64,000 bases of DNA from Phoma sp. XZ068 (taxonomy: Eukaryota; Ascomycota; Dothideomycetes; Pleosporales; Didymellaceae). Position 1 is the stretch's first letter. Each line of letters begins with the position of its first letter. Positions 21,716-32,190 of the stretch are shown here, piece after piece. Under the pieces are notes generated by a model. The model was not told where the DNA came from. It ran no database searches and saw only the letters and a list, made by a program, of their open reading frames with translations. The DNA lies in contig RBKR01000003.1 in NCBI GenBank assembly GCA_004835665.1, positions 1,736,001 through 1,800,000 of the forward strand. Direction: 5' to 3'. A program made the position numbers and the translations under genes.

Positions 21716-23335
21716 ATGCCTCTTGTAAGGAACCCGATTTTGCCAGGCTTCAACCCCGATCCATCTATACTTCGTGTCAAAGATGATTACTACATTGCTA
21801 CCTCAACTTTCGAGTGGTACCCAGGCGTCCAAATCCACCACTCCAAGGACCTTGCCAATTGGGAACTCGTGACTCGGCCGCTAAATAGGAAGAGCCAGCT
21901 TGACATGCGAGGCAGCCCTGATAGCTGTGGAGTATGGGCACCATGCTTGACTCACGATGGCGAGAAGTTCTATCTGGTGTATACCGACGTCAAGCGTAAA
22001 GACGGCTCTTTCAAAGATACCCCGAACTACATAGTCACGGCAGATCGCATCGAAGGTCCCTGGTCTGATCCATTCTACGTCAACTCATCTGGGTTTGACC
22101 CATCTCTGTTCCACGACGATGATGGTAGGAAGTGGTTTGTCAACATGCTGCAAGACCACCGTCGCCGCCCAAGATTATTTGCTGGTATACGGCTGCAAGA
22201 GTGGGATCCCAAAAGCGGTAAATTGGTCGGACCAACGAAGACCATATTCCATGGCAGCGACTTGGATCTGGTGGAAGGCCCACATCTCTACAAAAGGAAT
22301 GGTTGGTATTATCTTCTCACTGCTGAAGGTGGAACGGCCTACGATCACGCCTGTACTCTGGCTCGGTCCCGCAATATATGGGGACCTTACGAACTGCATC
22401 CGCAAAAGCACATCCTTACGGCAAAGGACGCCCCGCTCACCGCACTCCAAAGGGCGGGCCACGGCGACATTGTCGAGACTGCGGAGGGCAAAACCTATCT
22501 CGTCCATCTCACGGGTCGCCCAACAACTCAGAATCGGCGATGCGTCTTGGGCCGCGAGACCGCAATCCAAGAAGCCTACTGGAGCGATGATGATTGGCTC
22601 TACGTCAAAGACGGCCCGGTTCCGTCACTTTACGTCGACCTTCCTGCAATCCGGGACGATACAGCATACTGGGCTGAGCAGAAGTACACTTTCTCCGCTT
22701 CGACTGGTCTGCATAAGGATTTCCAATGGCTACGCACACCCGAACCAGAGCGCATCTTCAATGTCAAGGACGGTGAGCTGCAACTCACTGGCCGCGAAGC
22801 GATCGGTAGTTGGTTCGAGCAAGCACTTGTCGCAAGACGTCAAACCCATTTCTCGTATGACGCAGAGACAACGATTTCATTCTCGCCAACCGACGAGAGA
22901 CAATTCGCAGGATTGACAGCATACTACTGCCGCTTCAATTTCTTCTATTTGACTGTCACCGCGCATGCAGACGGCAACCGTGAACTACTCCTTCTAACCT
23001 CCGAGGCATCGTTCCCAAATGGTGACCTAGACCTACCACTGGCTGCCCCTGTAAGGATTCCGCAAGAAGGAAAAGTAAGACTGGCGCTCAGCATCCGCGG
23101 CAAGGCCCTGCAGTTCTCGTATGCGATGGAGGGAGATGAGCTTAAGGAGATTGGCCCTGTGTACGATGCTAGTATTCTGTGTGATGAGTGCGGAGGTCAT
23201 CGGGCGCACGGTAGCTTCACGGGTGCGTTTGTGGGTGTTGCAGCGAGTGACCTTAACGGAACGGAGACGAAGGCTGGTTTTGATTACTTCACATACAGAC
23301 CGATCGAGCACGAGTCAGACCGGTACGATGTCTAG
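21716..23335 (+). CDS. Intracellular GH43 beta-xylosidase
   Basis: The enzyme releases xylose from short xylo-oligomers. The intronless 539-residue frame begins MPLVRNPILPGF with no signal peptide, so it should act inside the cell on imported oligomers. The GH43 triad is complete: base Asp15 (FNPDPSI), pKa-tuning Asp128 (GFDPSLF) and acid Glu187 (LVEGPHL), the same numbering as in Geobacillus XynB3. The five-bladed propeller fills about 1-320; a C-terminal beta-sandwich follows (FQWLRTPEPERIF, FVGVAASDLNGT), as in the GH43 subfamily 11 enzymes of similar length. The tandem XlnR-type boxes upstream support xylan induction. Lack of introns and closeness to bacterial enzymes leave old transfer open. 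Confidence 0.93.
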   Translation: MPLVRNPILPGFNPDPSILRVKDDYYIATSTFEWYPGVQIHHSKDLANWELVTRPLNRKSQLDMRGSPDSCGVWAPCLTHDGEKFYLVYTDVKRKDGSFKDTPNYIVTADRIEGPWSDPFYVNSSGFDPSLFHDDDGRKWFVNMLQDHRRRPRLFAGIRLQEWDPKSGKLVGPTKTIFHGSDLDLVEGPHLYKRNGWYYLLTAEGGTAYDHACTLARSRNIWGPYELHPQKHILTAKDAPLTALQRAGHGDIVETAEGKTYLVHLTGRPTTQNRRCVLGRETAIQEAYWSDDDWLYVKDGPVPSLYVDLPAIRDDTAYWAEQKYTFSASTGLHKDFQWLRTPEPERIFNVKDGELQLTGREAIGSWFEQALVARRQTHFSYDAETTISFSPTDERQFAGLTAYYCRFNFFYLTVTAHADGNRELLLLTSEASFPNGDLDLPLAAPVRIPQEGKVRLALSIRGKALQFSYAMEGDELKEIGPVYDASILCDECGGHRAHGSFTGAFVGVAASDLNGTETKAGFDYFTYRPIEHESDRYDV

Positions 23336-24197
23336 GATTGGGTCGATTCGGTGTGACAAACTACTCAGCTTGTTCCTGCCTCAGGATTGCTGCTGGAATT
23401 GATTCCCGGTTCGAGTCACTTGTCGGAAACGAGGAAGGAATGGTCTGCGCATCAACACTGCAATCTTGCTTTTTTGCAACAAAACATCAAGAGATTGCCG
23501 ATCTACGGCTGAGGCAGCTAGTGTAAAGAAGGCATCTACTCTGTGACAGGGTCATCGTTGTGCAGCTAAGCGAGTCTGTGTATGTGACTGAAGAGGTTTC
23601 AGATTTCACTTGTCGAGCCTTGGACCTCATCAAGCCTGCAACTTCAACTGTGCTGTTATGTCAATAGACTTTGAATGGTACTTCTAATAAAATCCTCTCC
23701 TGCCATTTGTATCTGTTCTTGTTCCCGTACGGTTATGTTGAGTAGGATGCAAGATCGCAACTCAAACTCACAGTTCAAAAGGCCGCTTTCCGGGGCTAAA
23801 CAAGAGCCAGCGTATCAATATTGGACATGACGTACTCAGTAAATATTCGGACACTAAGATGTGAGGCTCCTGTCGCCGATGTTGGTGGAGCCAAGGCTGT
23901 TGCCGTTTGCCGCTGTCACTCCTATTCTTGTCGCGGATTTAGCCATATCAACTCCTCCGTCGCAGCACCGTTTCAGCATACGTCTGCGAATTTTTGCTAT
24001 CGAAATCTAATTGAGACATAAGAATATAAACCTACAATAGGCGTGGCACAAATGATTAAAAGTCAAATCATTTCCTTTGCGCACAGTCGCACTTCAAGCA
24101 AGGCGTCGCTATACTGTTTTCATTTGCATTGCGGACATACCCCAACATTACGAACCCTAACGAAACGAAATAACACCCTTTAATACTCTCTGGCAGA
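23336..24197. other. Intergenic; two further GGCTAAA matches, no gene seen
   Basis: The stretch lies between two plus-strand genes. GGCTAAA occurs at 23794-23800 and as its complement TTTAGCC at about 23939-23945. A tRNA-like GGTTCGAGTC (about 23408-23417) lacks matching arms. Confidence 0.4.
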
Positions 24198-25568
24198 ATG
24201 TGGACTACACAGCGTGCAACATCTCGAGCTGAACGCACAGGATCGATACACTCGGTCGCTTCGATCTATGGAGGTCGCCCAGAATCAGTAGCTTCGAATC
24301 AGTCGTTCGGACAGACGAGAGGTTACGACTCGGACCACTCGTCAGATACAGGCTTCGGCAACGAACAAGCGGCCACTCGCCCTACGAGTAAGGTCGTCAT
24401 ACCAGCGATATGGCAGTCCCGGCCCAAGGAGCACAAGCTGGCCCCTACCTCGGAGCATCCAGCAATTGAGGCCTGGACAACTGAACCTACCAAAGGACCG
24501 GTTGTCAGCGCTGTGCCACAGATCCTGAACACCACACCACACAACCAATGGACTACTCCTGGTAGTGAGGCGGATAATGACACCGAGTCGCTTGCCTCAA
24601 CCCTTGATGGCGAAGAGCAAGCCCCGGAATATCCTGAGAAGACTCCAACATCGATCCCAGTAATGCTATATGCTGACGAAGCAAACGATGAGCCAGTATC
24701 CCCAGCTCCAGCGCCTCACGTTCCTGGCCCACTAGAGTCCCAGCTTGCTGCGTTGATGTCGAAGCTTATTTACATCGAGCGATCAAATCCAGTTGTGTCC
24801 ATCGACCCAGCTGAATATAAGGAAACGACAATACGATTGAAGAAGCTCGAAGAGGAGAACGCACAACTCTGGAAACGACATACAGCAATCTGGACCTTGC
24901 GAGACGAGGACCTGGAAAACAACATCAAGATTCGTGGCTTACTAGCTAAGAAGGACCGTGAGCTCCAAGCAATGACAACCCTTCGCGACGAAGATCTCGT
25001 CAACGTCCAAGTTGTGAGAAACAAACTTGCAGACAAGACACGAGAGGTCGAACGCCTACAATCGCAGACAGGAACCAGGAGTCCTACTCGAGGAAGGCCG
25101 GGCAGCTTCATCGAGCGCCGAGCTACGAACGACCTCTTTGCTGCCGCCAAGTCAGCGGCCCTCGAGCAGCGCGTGCTAGAGCTGGAGAAGAGGAACTCAG
25201 ATCTCGTCACACAAGTTGAGACCTTGAGGGGAGGTGCCAGTATCGATGACCTCAATCGCCTAACAGCGCACGAGGCCTGGAAGGACCATGTTGCACGTCT
25301 CGAAGCACAGCTGAAGGCCAAGGACGTCGAGTTGAAGCAGCGCTCGGGTTCTACTGCGACCGAGGTCAAGCCAAGCCCCACCGAGTGGTCGAGGATAGAG
25401 GCCATTGTGCAGGAGCAGGGGGCGTACCGCGAGATGGTGGGTGGAAAGCTTGCGTCGCTCAGGGCAGAGAAGGAGGCTCTCCACAAGCTCTTGCATGCGA
25501 AAGAGGACGAGTGCCACACATTAGAGCTCAACGTGCAAAGCTTGAAGAGGCGGACAATGGCCGTCTAG
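24198..25568 (+). CDS. Unknown coiled-coil protein, 456 residues
   Basis: I do not recognise the family. The intronless frame has a disordered N-terminal half (Ser, Thr, Pro, Glu; about 1-190) and a coiled-coil C-terminal half. The repeated phrase TLRDEDLENN / TLRDEDLVNV occurs about 30 residues apart in the coil, a likely internal duplication. The tail (LHAKEDECHTLELNVQSLK) reappears in degraded form at 33050-33180. No targeting signal is seen. Codon use looks normal for the window, which supports a real gene. Confidence 0.75.
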   Translation: MWTTQRATSRAERTGSIHSVASIYGGRPESVASNQSFGQTRGYDSDHSSDTGFGNEQAATRPTSKVVIPAIWQSRPKEHKLAPTSEHPAIEAWTTEPTKGPVVSAVPQILNTTPHNQWTTPGSEADNDTESLASTLDGEEQAPEYPEKTPTSIPVMLYADEANDEPVSPAPAPHVPGPLESQLAALMSKLIYIERSNPVVSIDPAEYKETTIRLKKLEEENAQLWKRHTAIWTLRDEDLENNIKIRGLLAKKDRELQAMTTLRDEDLVNVQVVRNKLADKTREVERLQSQTGTRSPTRGRPGSFIERRATNDLFAAAKSAALEQRVLELEKRNSDLVTQVETLRGGASIDDLNRLTAHEAWKDHVARLEAQLKAKDVELKQRSGSTATEVKPSPTEWSRIEAIVQEQGAYREMVGGKLASLRAEKEALHKLLHAKEDECHTLELNVQSLKRRTMAV

Positions 25569-26348
25569 ACGAGAGGGCGGTTAAAGCCCGCAATTCTGGT
25601 GAGGCGACCATGAAGGTGGGTAGGAGGGTTCGGGCTTTCAATCTGTTAATGAAGATTGCTGCACGGCGACAATAGTGAGCTGGGCTCGCACGAATCTGGC
25701 GATTTTCTCGCCTGCCAATGATGCTCAGGGTTCAGATACTATTCTAGAGAGCTGATGCTGTAACACACTTTTATTGAGATCTCATGTTGTACCATAGTCG
25801 CCCCAGTGGCTACATTAGGATGATAAGCACTATCTTGCAATGATCTTGCTGTTGATTTCCTTTTCTGATTTGACTTGATCTAGCACTGCGTGGGAAATCA
25901 AGCGAATATGCACGTAACTCTTCCTCAGTAGAAAGCCACCTTCGTCAATCTTCAAAATATCTTCTCACAGTTAATATGCAACTTCAATTTAAAGAAATTT
26001 GTTATTATTCTGAACCCACGGTCAATTAAAAGTTTTCGAGAAAGATCTGAACCACGTTGTCAATTGGAAAAAGTTCGATCGTTGTGACGAAGCACTTATG
26101 TAGATGCAATGCCTGGGAAATCGAAAACAGGCCAGCTCGTTCAGATGGGGACTTCTACAATACCCTGTCAGTTTATCAAGACAATGACCTACGAAACCGT
26201 ACTGGTGGTCAAAGAAGAAAACCAGCGGTGACTGTAACGACAACCAGGATCGATAGCTTGAACAGTGTTGGAAGCAAAACAGGGGTGTCCCGATCTAATT
26301 GCTCTAAGCCATGGTAACAAATCACCATAAAGCTAGAGCTGAAGGATA
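25569..26348. other. AT-rich intergenic at the start of the gene-poor region
   Basis: No coding frame is convincing. Composition becomes AT-rich from about 25960. The region opens the accessory stretch that ends near 37.7 kb. Confidence 0.45.
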
Positions 26349-26985
26349 TCAATCTCTTAGCTCCTCAATCGCGGCCTCACATCTACTATAGTTGCCCTGC
26401 CAGCACTTTTTTGATGATGCTTCCAAATGGTTATAGTAATGCAGTATCCGGAAATTTCCAAATTATAAATGGAGCTTGCATATCATTAATGGATAATCCC
26501 TTATTCGGAATCTCTCCAGTTGTGATCTTGTAAAGCACATAACTAGATAAAAAGTATCTCTTTGAAAAGACAAGAAAGACCCCAAAGTTCTTGACTATTC
26601 GTAATACAAAAAAGAGCGGGGAGCCACCTAGTGAAAAAGAGGCTAGTTCAGTCGTGAGATTCTTAATTTAGGAATAGATTAGCGCTTGTCAAGCCTCCAT
26701 GGATAACACCGGCGCGGTGGATAAAGAGAATTGATTCTGAAATCCTAGAATACTAAAGAAGCTCTTGTTCAGGACTGGCGTTGTAGCTTTCGTTAAACAA
26801 TCGCAATTCGGGGTTACGAGGCGTACTTGAGACGGGTACCCAGCTCAAAAAGTCCACGGTAAGACAAGATCCCTTCAAACCTCCCTAGCTTTGCCACTCG
26901 CTTATAGATCTTACTTTCCTACGAAATGAAGCTTAACCGGTTTAACAAGAGCTGCCAATTCTCTAGTGTAACTTATGTTCTATAG
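26349..26985 (-). pseudogene. Decayed protein kinase-fold gene
   Basis: Reading the minus strand by eye recovers a kinase domain broken by stops and frameshifts. In order: ESKIYKRVAKLGRFEGILSY (helix C and strand 4; around 26910-26860), LFELGTRLKYAS then a stop, then in another frame SILFIHRAGVIHGGLTSAN, the place of the catalytic loop, with the aspartate of HGDL replaced by glycine. Further on come LYKITTGEIPNKG (helix F region) and, in a third frame, KCWQGNYSRCEAAIEELRD, the usual C-terminal helix, ending at a TGA at 26351-26349. The order and spacing match the small kinase family of the gene at 13779. At least two frameshifts and several stops rule out function. The N-terminal boundary is approximate. 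Confidence 0.75.
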
Positions 26986-27944
26986 TACGGAATTGGATAT
27001 AAGTTGTCCTCGTGGATGCCAAGGTTTCTGCGGTCCGGAGAAATCAGTTCCAGGAGAATCAATGGGTATTTCACTTGCGATACCATGGACAACATACGGA
27101 GGCAAAAAAGCACACGATGGCTGCCTTCAAGTTCACGGGACAACTGAGGAGTCAACAACAGAGGAGGGCCTTGTCCTTAGCATCATGTGCTCAAGCTCAG
27201 TGAGGAAATTGGCATTCATCACGAAAGTGCCCTCATCAACACACAAACGTGCTGTTTGAGAGTAGAAGAAACTTGAACAGTGCTAAAAGAAGTACTCATT
27301 GCTCTTGAACTTTACAGCAACATCATAACCTTTGCCTGCGCATGGTGCAATTGGCAATCCTGGTTGCTGCGGAAGTTGGACCATATTACCATTCAACAAC
27401 ACAACCTGCGGTCAGGGACTCGATGAGGTAACTTTCCTTCCAAATTCTTTGTTACCAATATATGGAGAATATCCACTTGAAAGCCGCAGCGTCGCTGCTC
27501 TGTTCCGGTCGTCTGTATTGGGTGAGAAAATCACAACTAAAACCATGCCTCCCCTGGAAAAACCGGCCACTTGATTACCCAAACTTGACTACAGAATGTT
27601 CCGAGTGGACTTTTCTCATCTGAAGCGACCATGAATGTCTTTAGGCGATACTGGGACAAAAGGGATGTGGCGCAAATTCATGTTGATGCAGCTTGCCTGC
27701 TTTGTCTGAGTAGTTGTATTGTCTTAGTCATGCCCAGATTCACACGAATCTGAGACTGTCTACAATCTTCATGCACATTCTGTTGCGTATGAATATCGTG
27801 TATATATGTCCTTTAGGATCCATTCCACGTTACACTGCATTTGATACTATCTTTTCCAACCGTTGCAAGCTAATATCCTAGTTACGCTGATAACAACTTT
27901 CACCGATCATTCCTGATCGAAGGCCCTACCATTATTTCACAAAA
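26986..27944. other. Gene-poor stretch, possibly degraded coding DNA
   Basis: Several frames of 60-95 codons overlap around 26975-27260 and 27332-27574, but none has a recognisable motif. Base composition is closer to coding than that of the neighbouring AT-rich parts, so remnants of genes are possible. A TATA-like run lies at about 27800-27806, some 140 bases before the next gene. Confidence 0.4.
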
Positions 27945-28322
27945 ATGGCCTCCAATACCACGCCAACGCCTACAGATACTGGTTGCAACGGGTACAAGGT
28001 CTTCACTGCAAGGAGTCCTCGATTAGGATGCAGCCTCCTCTGCATAGAAATCGCCGATTACTCTGTAAAAAGGCCCACAAACAGATCCTTTCGTATCACC
28101 CAGTCCTCTGTTCAGACTCTCGAAGCTTCCAACCAAGTGCTGCTCACTGTCCAAGACCATGGTTGGTTTGAAAATCCAGATATCTTCATGCAGATTTGTA
28201 TGCAGCAGCCTGTCCCAAGGCGACCGGGAGATGAGTTTACGAACTGGGTACATGACGTGCTGGACATTGTTGGAAATGAGCATGGTGGGCAATGGCAGAG
28301 GAACGAGTCGAACTTCCTATAA
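27945..28322 (+). CDS. Small unknown protein, 125 residues
   Basis: I do not recognise it. The ATG has a good context (CAAAAATGG) and a TATA-like element upstream. The protein is compact and mixed in composition, with four cysteines and a tryptophan-containing C-terminal half (QDHGWFENPD, FTNWVHDVLDIVGNEHGGQW). No signal peptide or membrane helix is seen. It sits next to an APH-family gene in the accessory region. It could be a lineage-specific gene or the surviving part of a larger one. Confidence 0.5.
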   Translation: MASNTTPTPTDTGCNGYKVFTARSPRLGCSLLCIEIADYSVKRPTNRSFRITQSSVQTLEASNQVLLTVQDHGWFENPDIFMQICMQQPVPRRPGDEFTNWVHDVLDIVGNEHGGQWQRNESNFL

Positions 28323-28452
28323 GGTGGTGTATGTGACAAGTAATTTTATGAAACGAAAATTATGATTATATCATTGATTTGTAAGGAAATTACCAGAAAC
28401 AATAGTAAGCAACACCGAAAAAACCCACTGCATAACCTTTAAGCAACACCCC

Positions 28453-29583
28453 TTATCCAGAACCGATGTCATAGCTCAAGTGTTCGAAAGTCTCACCCTG
28501 CATCTTTAACACATCTTCGTAGTCTTCGTCAAAATACTGCATGATACGTTCCTGGAACCGCTTTTCGTCATCCATGTGAACATCAGAAACACCCCCGATG
28601 TCCGTCATTGCTACCCTCTGCATCCAAGCTGGATACCACCCCATGCCACACCAGTCAATCAATGTGACTTCGTAGTCCGTCGCATCTTGTAGGGCACACT
28701 CACCAGTTAGTGGATCAATTTTTCCATCTAATGGGCGAACAATCCAGTTTGACATCCAAAGGTCTGTGTGAGTGAGCTTTGGCTCCTGGCCTTGTGCTTG
28801 GGCGTAGAAATCTCGGAATTTCGCTAAGCATGCCACCTGACCTGGGCTGAATGTGTCATGATCATCATGCTTAAAGCCTACGTATCGATCAGCCCCTTTT
28901 AACTCTGCAGCCTCGTACATGGCTGCAACCAATTCGTTGTATGTCTTGTATGGTCCGTAGGGTTTCTTTCGATGTGTTCCTACAGAGCCTTTGCTCGGGT
29001 GGAAGCCTTGATTGTCAACGCGGCCATAGTAGTCCGAAGGGACAGACCGGAGTACTTGCAGCTGTTGTGCGAGACTGGAATGGATTTTCTCTTGTTGAGC
29101 GTCGCTCAGACTGCGCCACATTGTCCAGTCCAGCGTGAAGCCTGGGAGGCGCTCCATGACTAGGAAATATGCCTCCCGACCGCAGTTGGGGTACTTGTAA
29201 AGCCAGTATAATTTGGGTGCACGGACCGTAGTGTTTTTCTGGAGCCATAATAGATCTTCAGCCTCTTGTACAAGAGTTTCACGATAGTCCATTTTGACTA
29301 TCATGTTACGGACTCTACAAACAGCACGAAAAGCACCTGGAACGTCCAGCCTGTCCGATTTTGATGCCATGGCTTGTCCAATCTCTTCAATAGAGGGTAA
29401 GGTTATACCTGGTGCTTCATAGGGAATGGTTAACTTGGTAAATGTTGACAAGGGTGGATTGGGGGCACCCTTGTATAGATCCCACCGAGGTTTTACGGCT
29501 TCATCCCATGTCTGCACATTGTAGTGTTTCTGGAAGACTTCCGCTTTAGTAAGCATTGTGGTGGGGAGAAGGTTTAAAGGCAT
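28453..29583 (-). CDS. APH-family phosphotransferase (aminoglycoside phosphotransferase fold)
   Basis: The intronless frame of 376 residues carries the marks of the APH/choline-kinase fold. The N-lobe lysine lies in MIVKMDYRE (about residue 96), followed by a Glu-containing helix (VQEAEDLLWLQ). The catalytic loop is LTHTDLWMSNWIV (about 270), with the HxD and Asn of Brenner's motif, and the metal-binding aspartate is in LIDWCGMGW (about 307). Fungal members are numerous and mostly uncharacterised; small-molecule phosphorylation is inferred, the substrate unknown. The start at 29583 is the first ATG; a second in-frame ATG nine codons later is possible. Its converging neighbour at 27945 ends 130 bases away. 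Confidence 0.85.
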   Translation of the reverse strand: MPLNLLPTTMLTKAEVFQKHYNVQTWDEAVKPRWDLYKGAPNPPLSTFTKLTIPYEAPGITLPSIEEIGQAMASKSDRLDVPGAFRAVCRVRNMIVKMDYRETLVQEAEDLLWLQKNTTVRAPKLYWLYKYPNCGREAYFLVMERLPGFTLDWTMWRSLSDAQQEKIHSSLAQQLQVLRSVPSDYYGRVDNQGFHPSKGSVGTHRKKPYGPYKTYNELVAAMYEAAELKGADRYVGFKHDDHDTFSPGQVACLAKFRDFYAQAQGQEPKLTHTDLWMSNWIVRPLDGKIDPLTGECALQDATDYEVTLIDWCGMGWYPAWMQRVAMTDIGGVSDVHMDDEKRFQERIMQYFDEDYEDVLKMQGETFEHLSYDIGSG

Positions 29584-30133
29584 TTGCTTCGACAAGGTCG
29601 TTCAAGTTGAAGATATTGGTGAATGGGGTCGTACGGTATGTTGTGTGATGTCGTTACTGTGGTTGTGAAATGGGTTATTGTTGTACAGGTAGAACTTTGG
29701 AAGGTAGATGCTCATCTTATATACATTATAATAGCAAAGTACTTAATGCATGAACATTTTATACAATGAATAACCTTTAACCATGGCTTCTTTGTACGTA
29801 TGTGCAATAGTGATGTTGTATTGTGTTTGAAAGCTGCCTACTAATCTAACATTGTTGTTGCTGAGATTTACCACACGGTACTTACATTCCACAATGCCAA
29901 TATCATTAGACCACACTTCGAAGGTAGGGTCCATTGCTACTGAGGTGTCATGGCGCCATTGTGGCCGCGGAGGGCGGCATGGAGACAACTGGACCAGCTC
30001 CGCCACCTCCTGAGCCCTGATCTGGCTTGCGGCGCAAATTCGCGCTGGCCTGGAAAGTGCATACTTGAAATGCGAGTCTTAATTTCATTCTATCTGCTTT
30101 GTGATGTGTGGTAACAGCTTATAGCTCCCGTGC
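29584..30133. other. Intergenic between two minus-strand genes
   Basis: This holds the promoter of the APH gene and the 3' flank of the SRPK-like gene. A minus-strand ATG frame of 63 codons (29934-29743) lacks any recognisable motif. Confidence 0.4.
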
Positions 30134-31461
30134 CTACCCATCCCGACTCCTTTCATAAGTCGGCAAAGCCCACCTCTTCATCCAAGTCGTGTTTAAAACC
30201 TCATCTGCAGTTGGCCTCTCCATAGGTCTCCATGTCAACATCCAATGTAATAGCTCCAAAAATGCGATTTTCTCTTCCTCACTTATCACACTCATTCCGC
30301 AATTCCGTCTTGGCTCCTGTACCCATTTTTCGAATCGTCTATCCCACGACCATATGTCACGCTCATTACTGAGCGGATTTCCCGCATCATCGAACCATTT
30401 GGCCCGCTTTTCCCACTTATTCCACCATTCAGATGGCAAACGGCCTTGTAAATGGACCTGCTGTGCTGTGATATCATCCTGTGGCGCGATGATTCCGTCA
30501 ATGAGGGACCTATGGGCAAATAGCTCGAAGATCGTGCAGCCGAGGCTCCAGATGTCTGACGCGAAGGATAAAGGTATTGTTGGTTCAAAAAAGGCCTCAG
30601 GTGGCCTGATAACCAGCGGTGTATACGACTCAAACCGACTCTTATCTGACGGGCGGAAGGCGACGCCAAAGTCGCTAAGCAACAGCTTCGCTTCTTCAAG
30701 GGGAATTTCATCACTTGCTATACCAAGCCACACAGCCGGAGTGGCATGCGTGGGAACTCCGGATGCAAAGGATGTTGGATTCCCGTCGAGGCGTTTGATG
30801 GGCTCTGGGTCTGGGGCACCGAATTTGGAGTAGAACTGGTCCACCGTAAGGTTATCAAGCGATGGCATCCGGAGGAGGAGGTTGCCAAGGTGGAGGTCTG
30901 GGGAGGGCATTAGTAGTGACCTGAAGAGAACTAGGAGTGAGAACGAGGTCGCTCACCTCCATGGGCATAACCCTGTGAATGAACAAAAGAAACGGCCATG
31001 ACGAGCTGGGCTGCTAGAGACCGGGCAACATCGAGCTGAAGGAGCCACGAGTCGGATGCCTCTTTCGCGTCGATCAGGCTGCATCTTGCTGGTATTGTAA
31101 TAAAACAAGGGTGAGTACCATTAGGACCTTCCAGATCAAAGCTATCAATGGCTATAGGAATCATAGATGCCTTCTCAGCGGCAAGGCTACAAGCAACGAC
31201 TCCTTTTGTAAGAGCTGAGAGAATGTCTACCTCTTTCCTATCAGCATCTGCAGTGCCAACTTTAACAGCGACGTATTTCGCTGTGTGTTCGTCAAGAGCC
31301 AGCCAAGCTGTCGAAAATGTGCCGTGACCAAGCTTGTGTATTATGCGATATCGCTTGTGAAGACGGTCATCGATGTGAATAGGATGATATCCACCGGGTT
31401 TGTAATGTTCCAGATCTTCCACCTCCTCAATGTAACCGTATTGGAAGTTTGAGTTCGACAT
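30134..31461 (-). CDS. SRPK-like protein kinase
   Basis: Two exons (31461-30957, 30897-30134) join in frame to 422 codons; the 59-base intron has a TACTAAT branch site and splits the catalytic loop. The protein opens with YKPGGYHPIHIDDRLHKRY, the SRPK-family signature before the kinase domain. Next come the glycine loop LGHGTFSTAW (about 44), VAVKV with the ATP lysine, the catalytic loop HGDLHLGNLL (HRD replaced by HGD, as in many fungal members), SDFGVAF, and PPEAFF in the APE position, then SDIWSLGCTIFELF. SR-protein kinases phosphorylate Arg-Ser regions, but fungi have many divergent copies of unknown substrate. The start at 31461 is chosen because upstream residues do not look like the family. 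Confidence 0.88.
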
Positions 31462-32190
31462 GGTCGAATAGGGTACATGTGAGACGATGCGACACTTTCG
31501 CATTAAGTACCGAGAACTGGTTAGGCACGGTCGTCGTGATAATACGCGCCGCGGTATGATCCGGGAGACCCAGCCGCTCATCTATGGCTTCTGAATTGGT
31601 GGGACGAGAATAGAACTCCGCTAAAATGGGCGCAGAGGATATGAGATGATCTTGTCGGCACCCTCGACAGGAAATGCCCCCTGACTCGAGTTGAAGTGTA
31701 GGGCACATGTTCACGTGTTTGATGGGGCGACAATAAATGCGCGCCGTGCTTGGTTCCGCCTAGCGCCAAACTGATGCCAAGACGTCTACGCTGCTTGAGT
31801 GAGGCGTAGTTCGGCGCTGTCAGAAGGCACTGGTGGAAAAGAGAACTATCAACACGGTTCAGAATCCTCAACCGCCCACTGATCCACTTACAGCATGTAC
31901 ATCAAACCTACTGAAGCGCCGCCCCTTAACTCTCCTAATGCTGGTGGTCGGGGGCGAATGAAGGACGTCCTTACCTTAAGCGCCTCGAACTATCTCAGTA
32001 TTGGCTGGGAGATTTAGATACGGTAAGTAGTTGAATATCAACCAAGATCGTGCCGAAAGCCTGCGCGTGCTTGTGGTAAGAATGGGAGTACATATAAAGG
32101 GCAGTTGGCGAACCCTACCGAACACAGAACCAAGTGAACAGATTCCCAGATTTATACCTCGACATTGGTCTATTATTTTTCATCGGCATC
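31462..32190. other. Divergent promoter region, no gene seen
   Basis: Lies between the SRPK-like gene and the small spliced gene at 32191. I see no protein-like frame or clear motif. Confidence 0.45.

Noticed and set aside
23400..23425. GGTTCGAGTC, a tRNA B-box look-alike
   Set aside because: No acceptor stem, D-arm or anticodon arm can be folded around it.
26975..27259. Overlapping frames of 60-95 codons as a possible gene
   Set aside because: Two frames compete over the same bases and neither shows a domain; they may be remnants but cannot be supported.
29743..29934. Minus-strand frame of 63 codons near the SRPK-like gene
   Set aside because: Short, no motif, and located in a promoter/3' flank.
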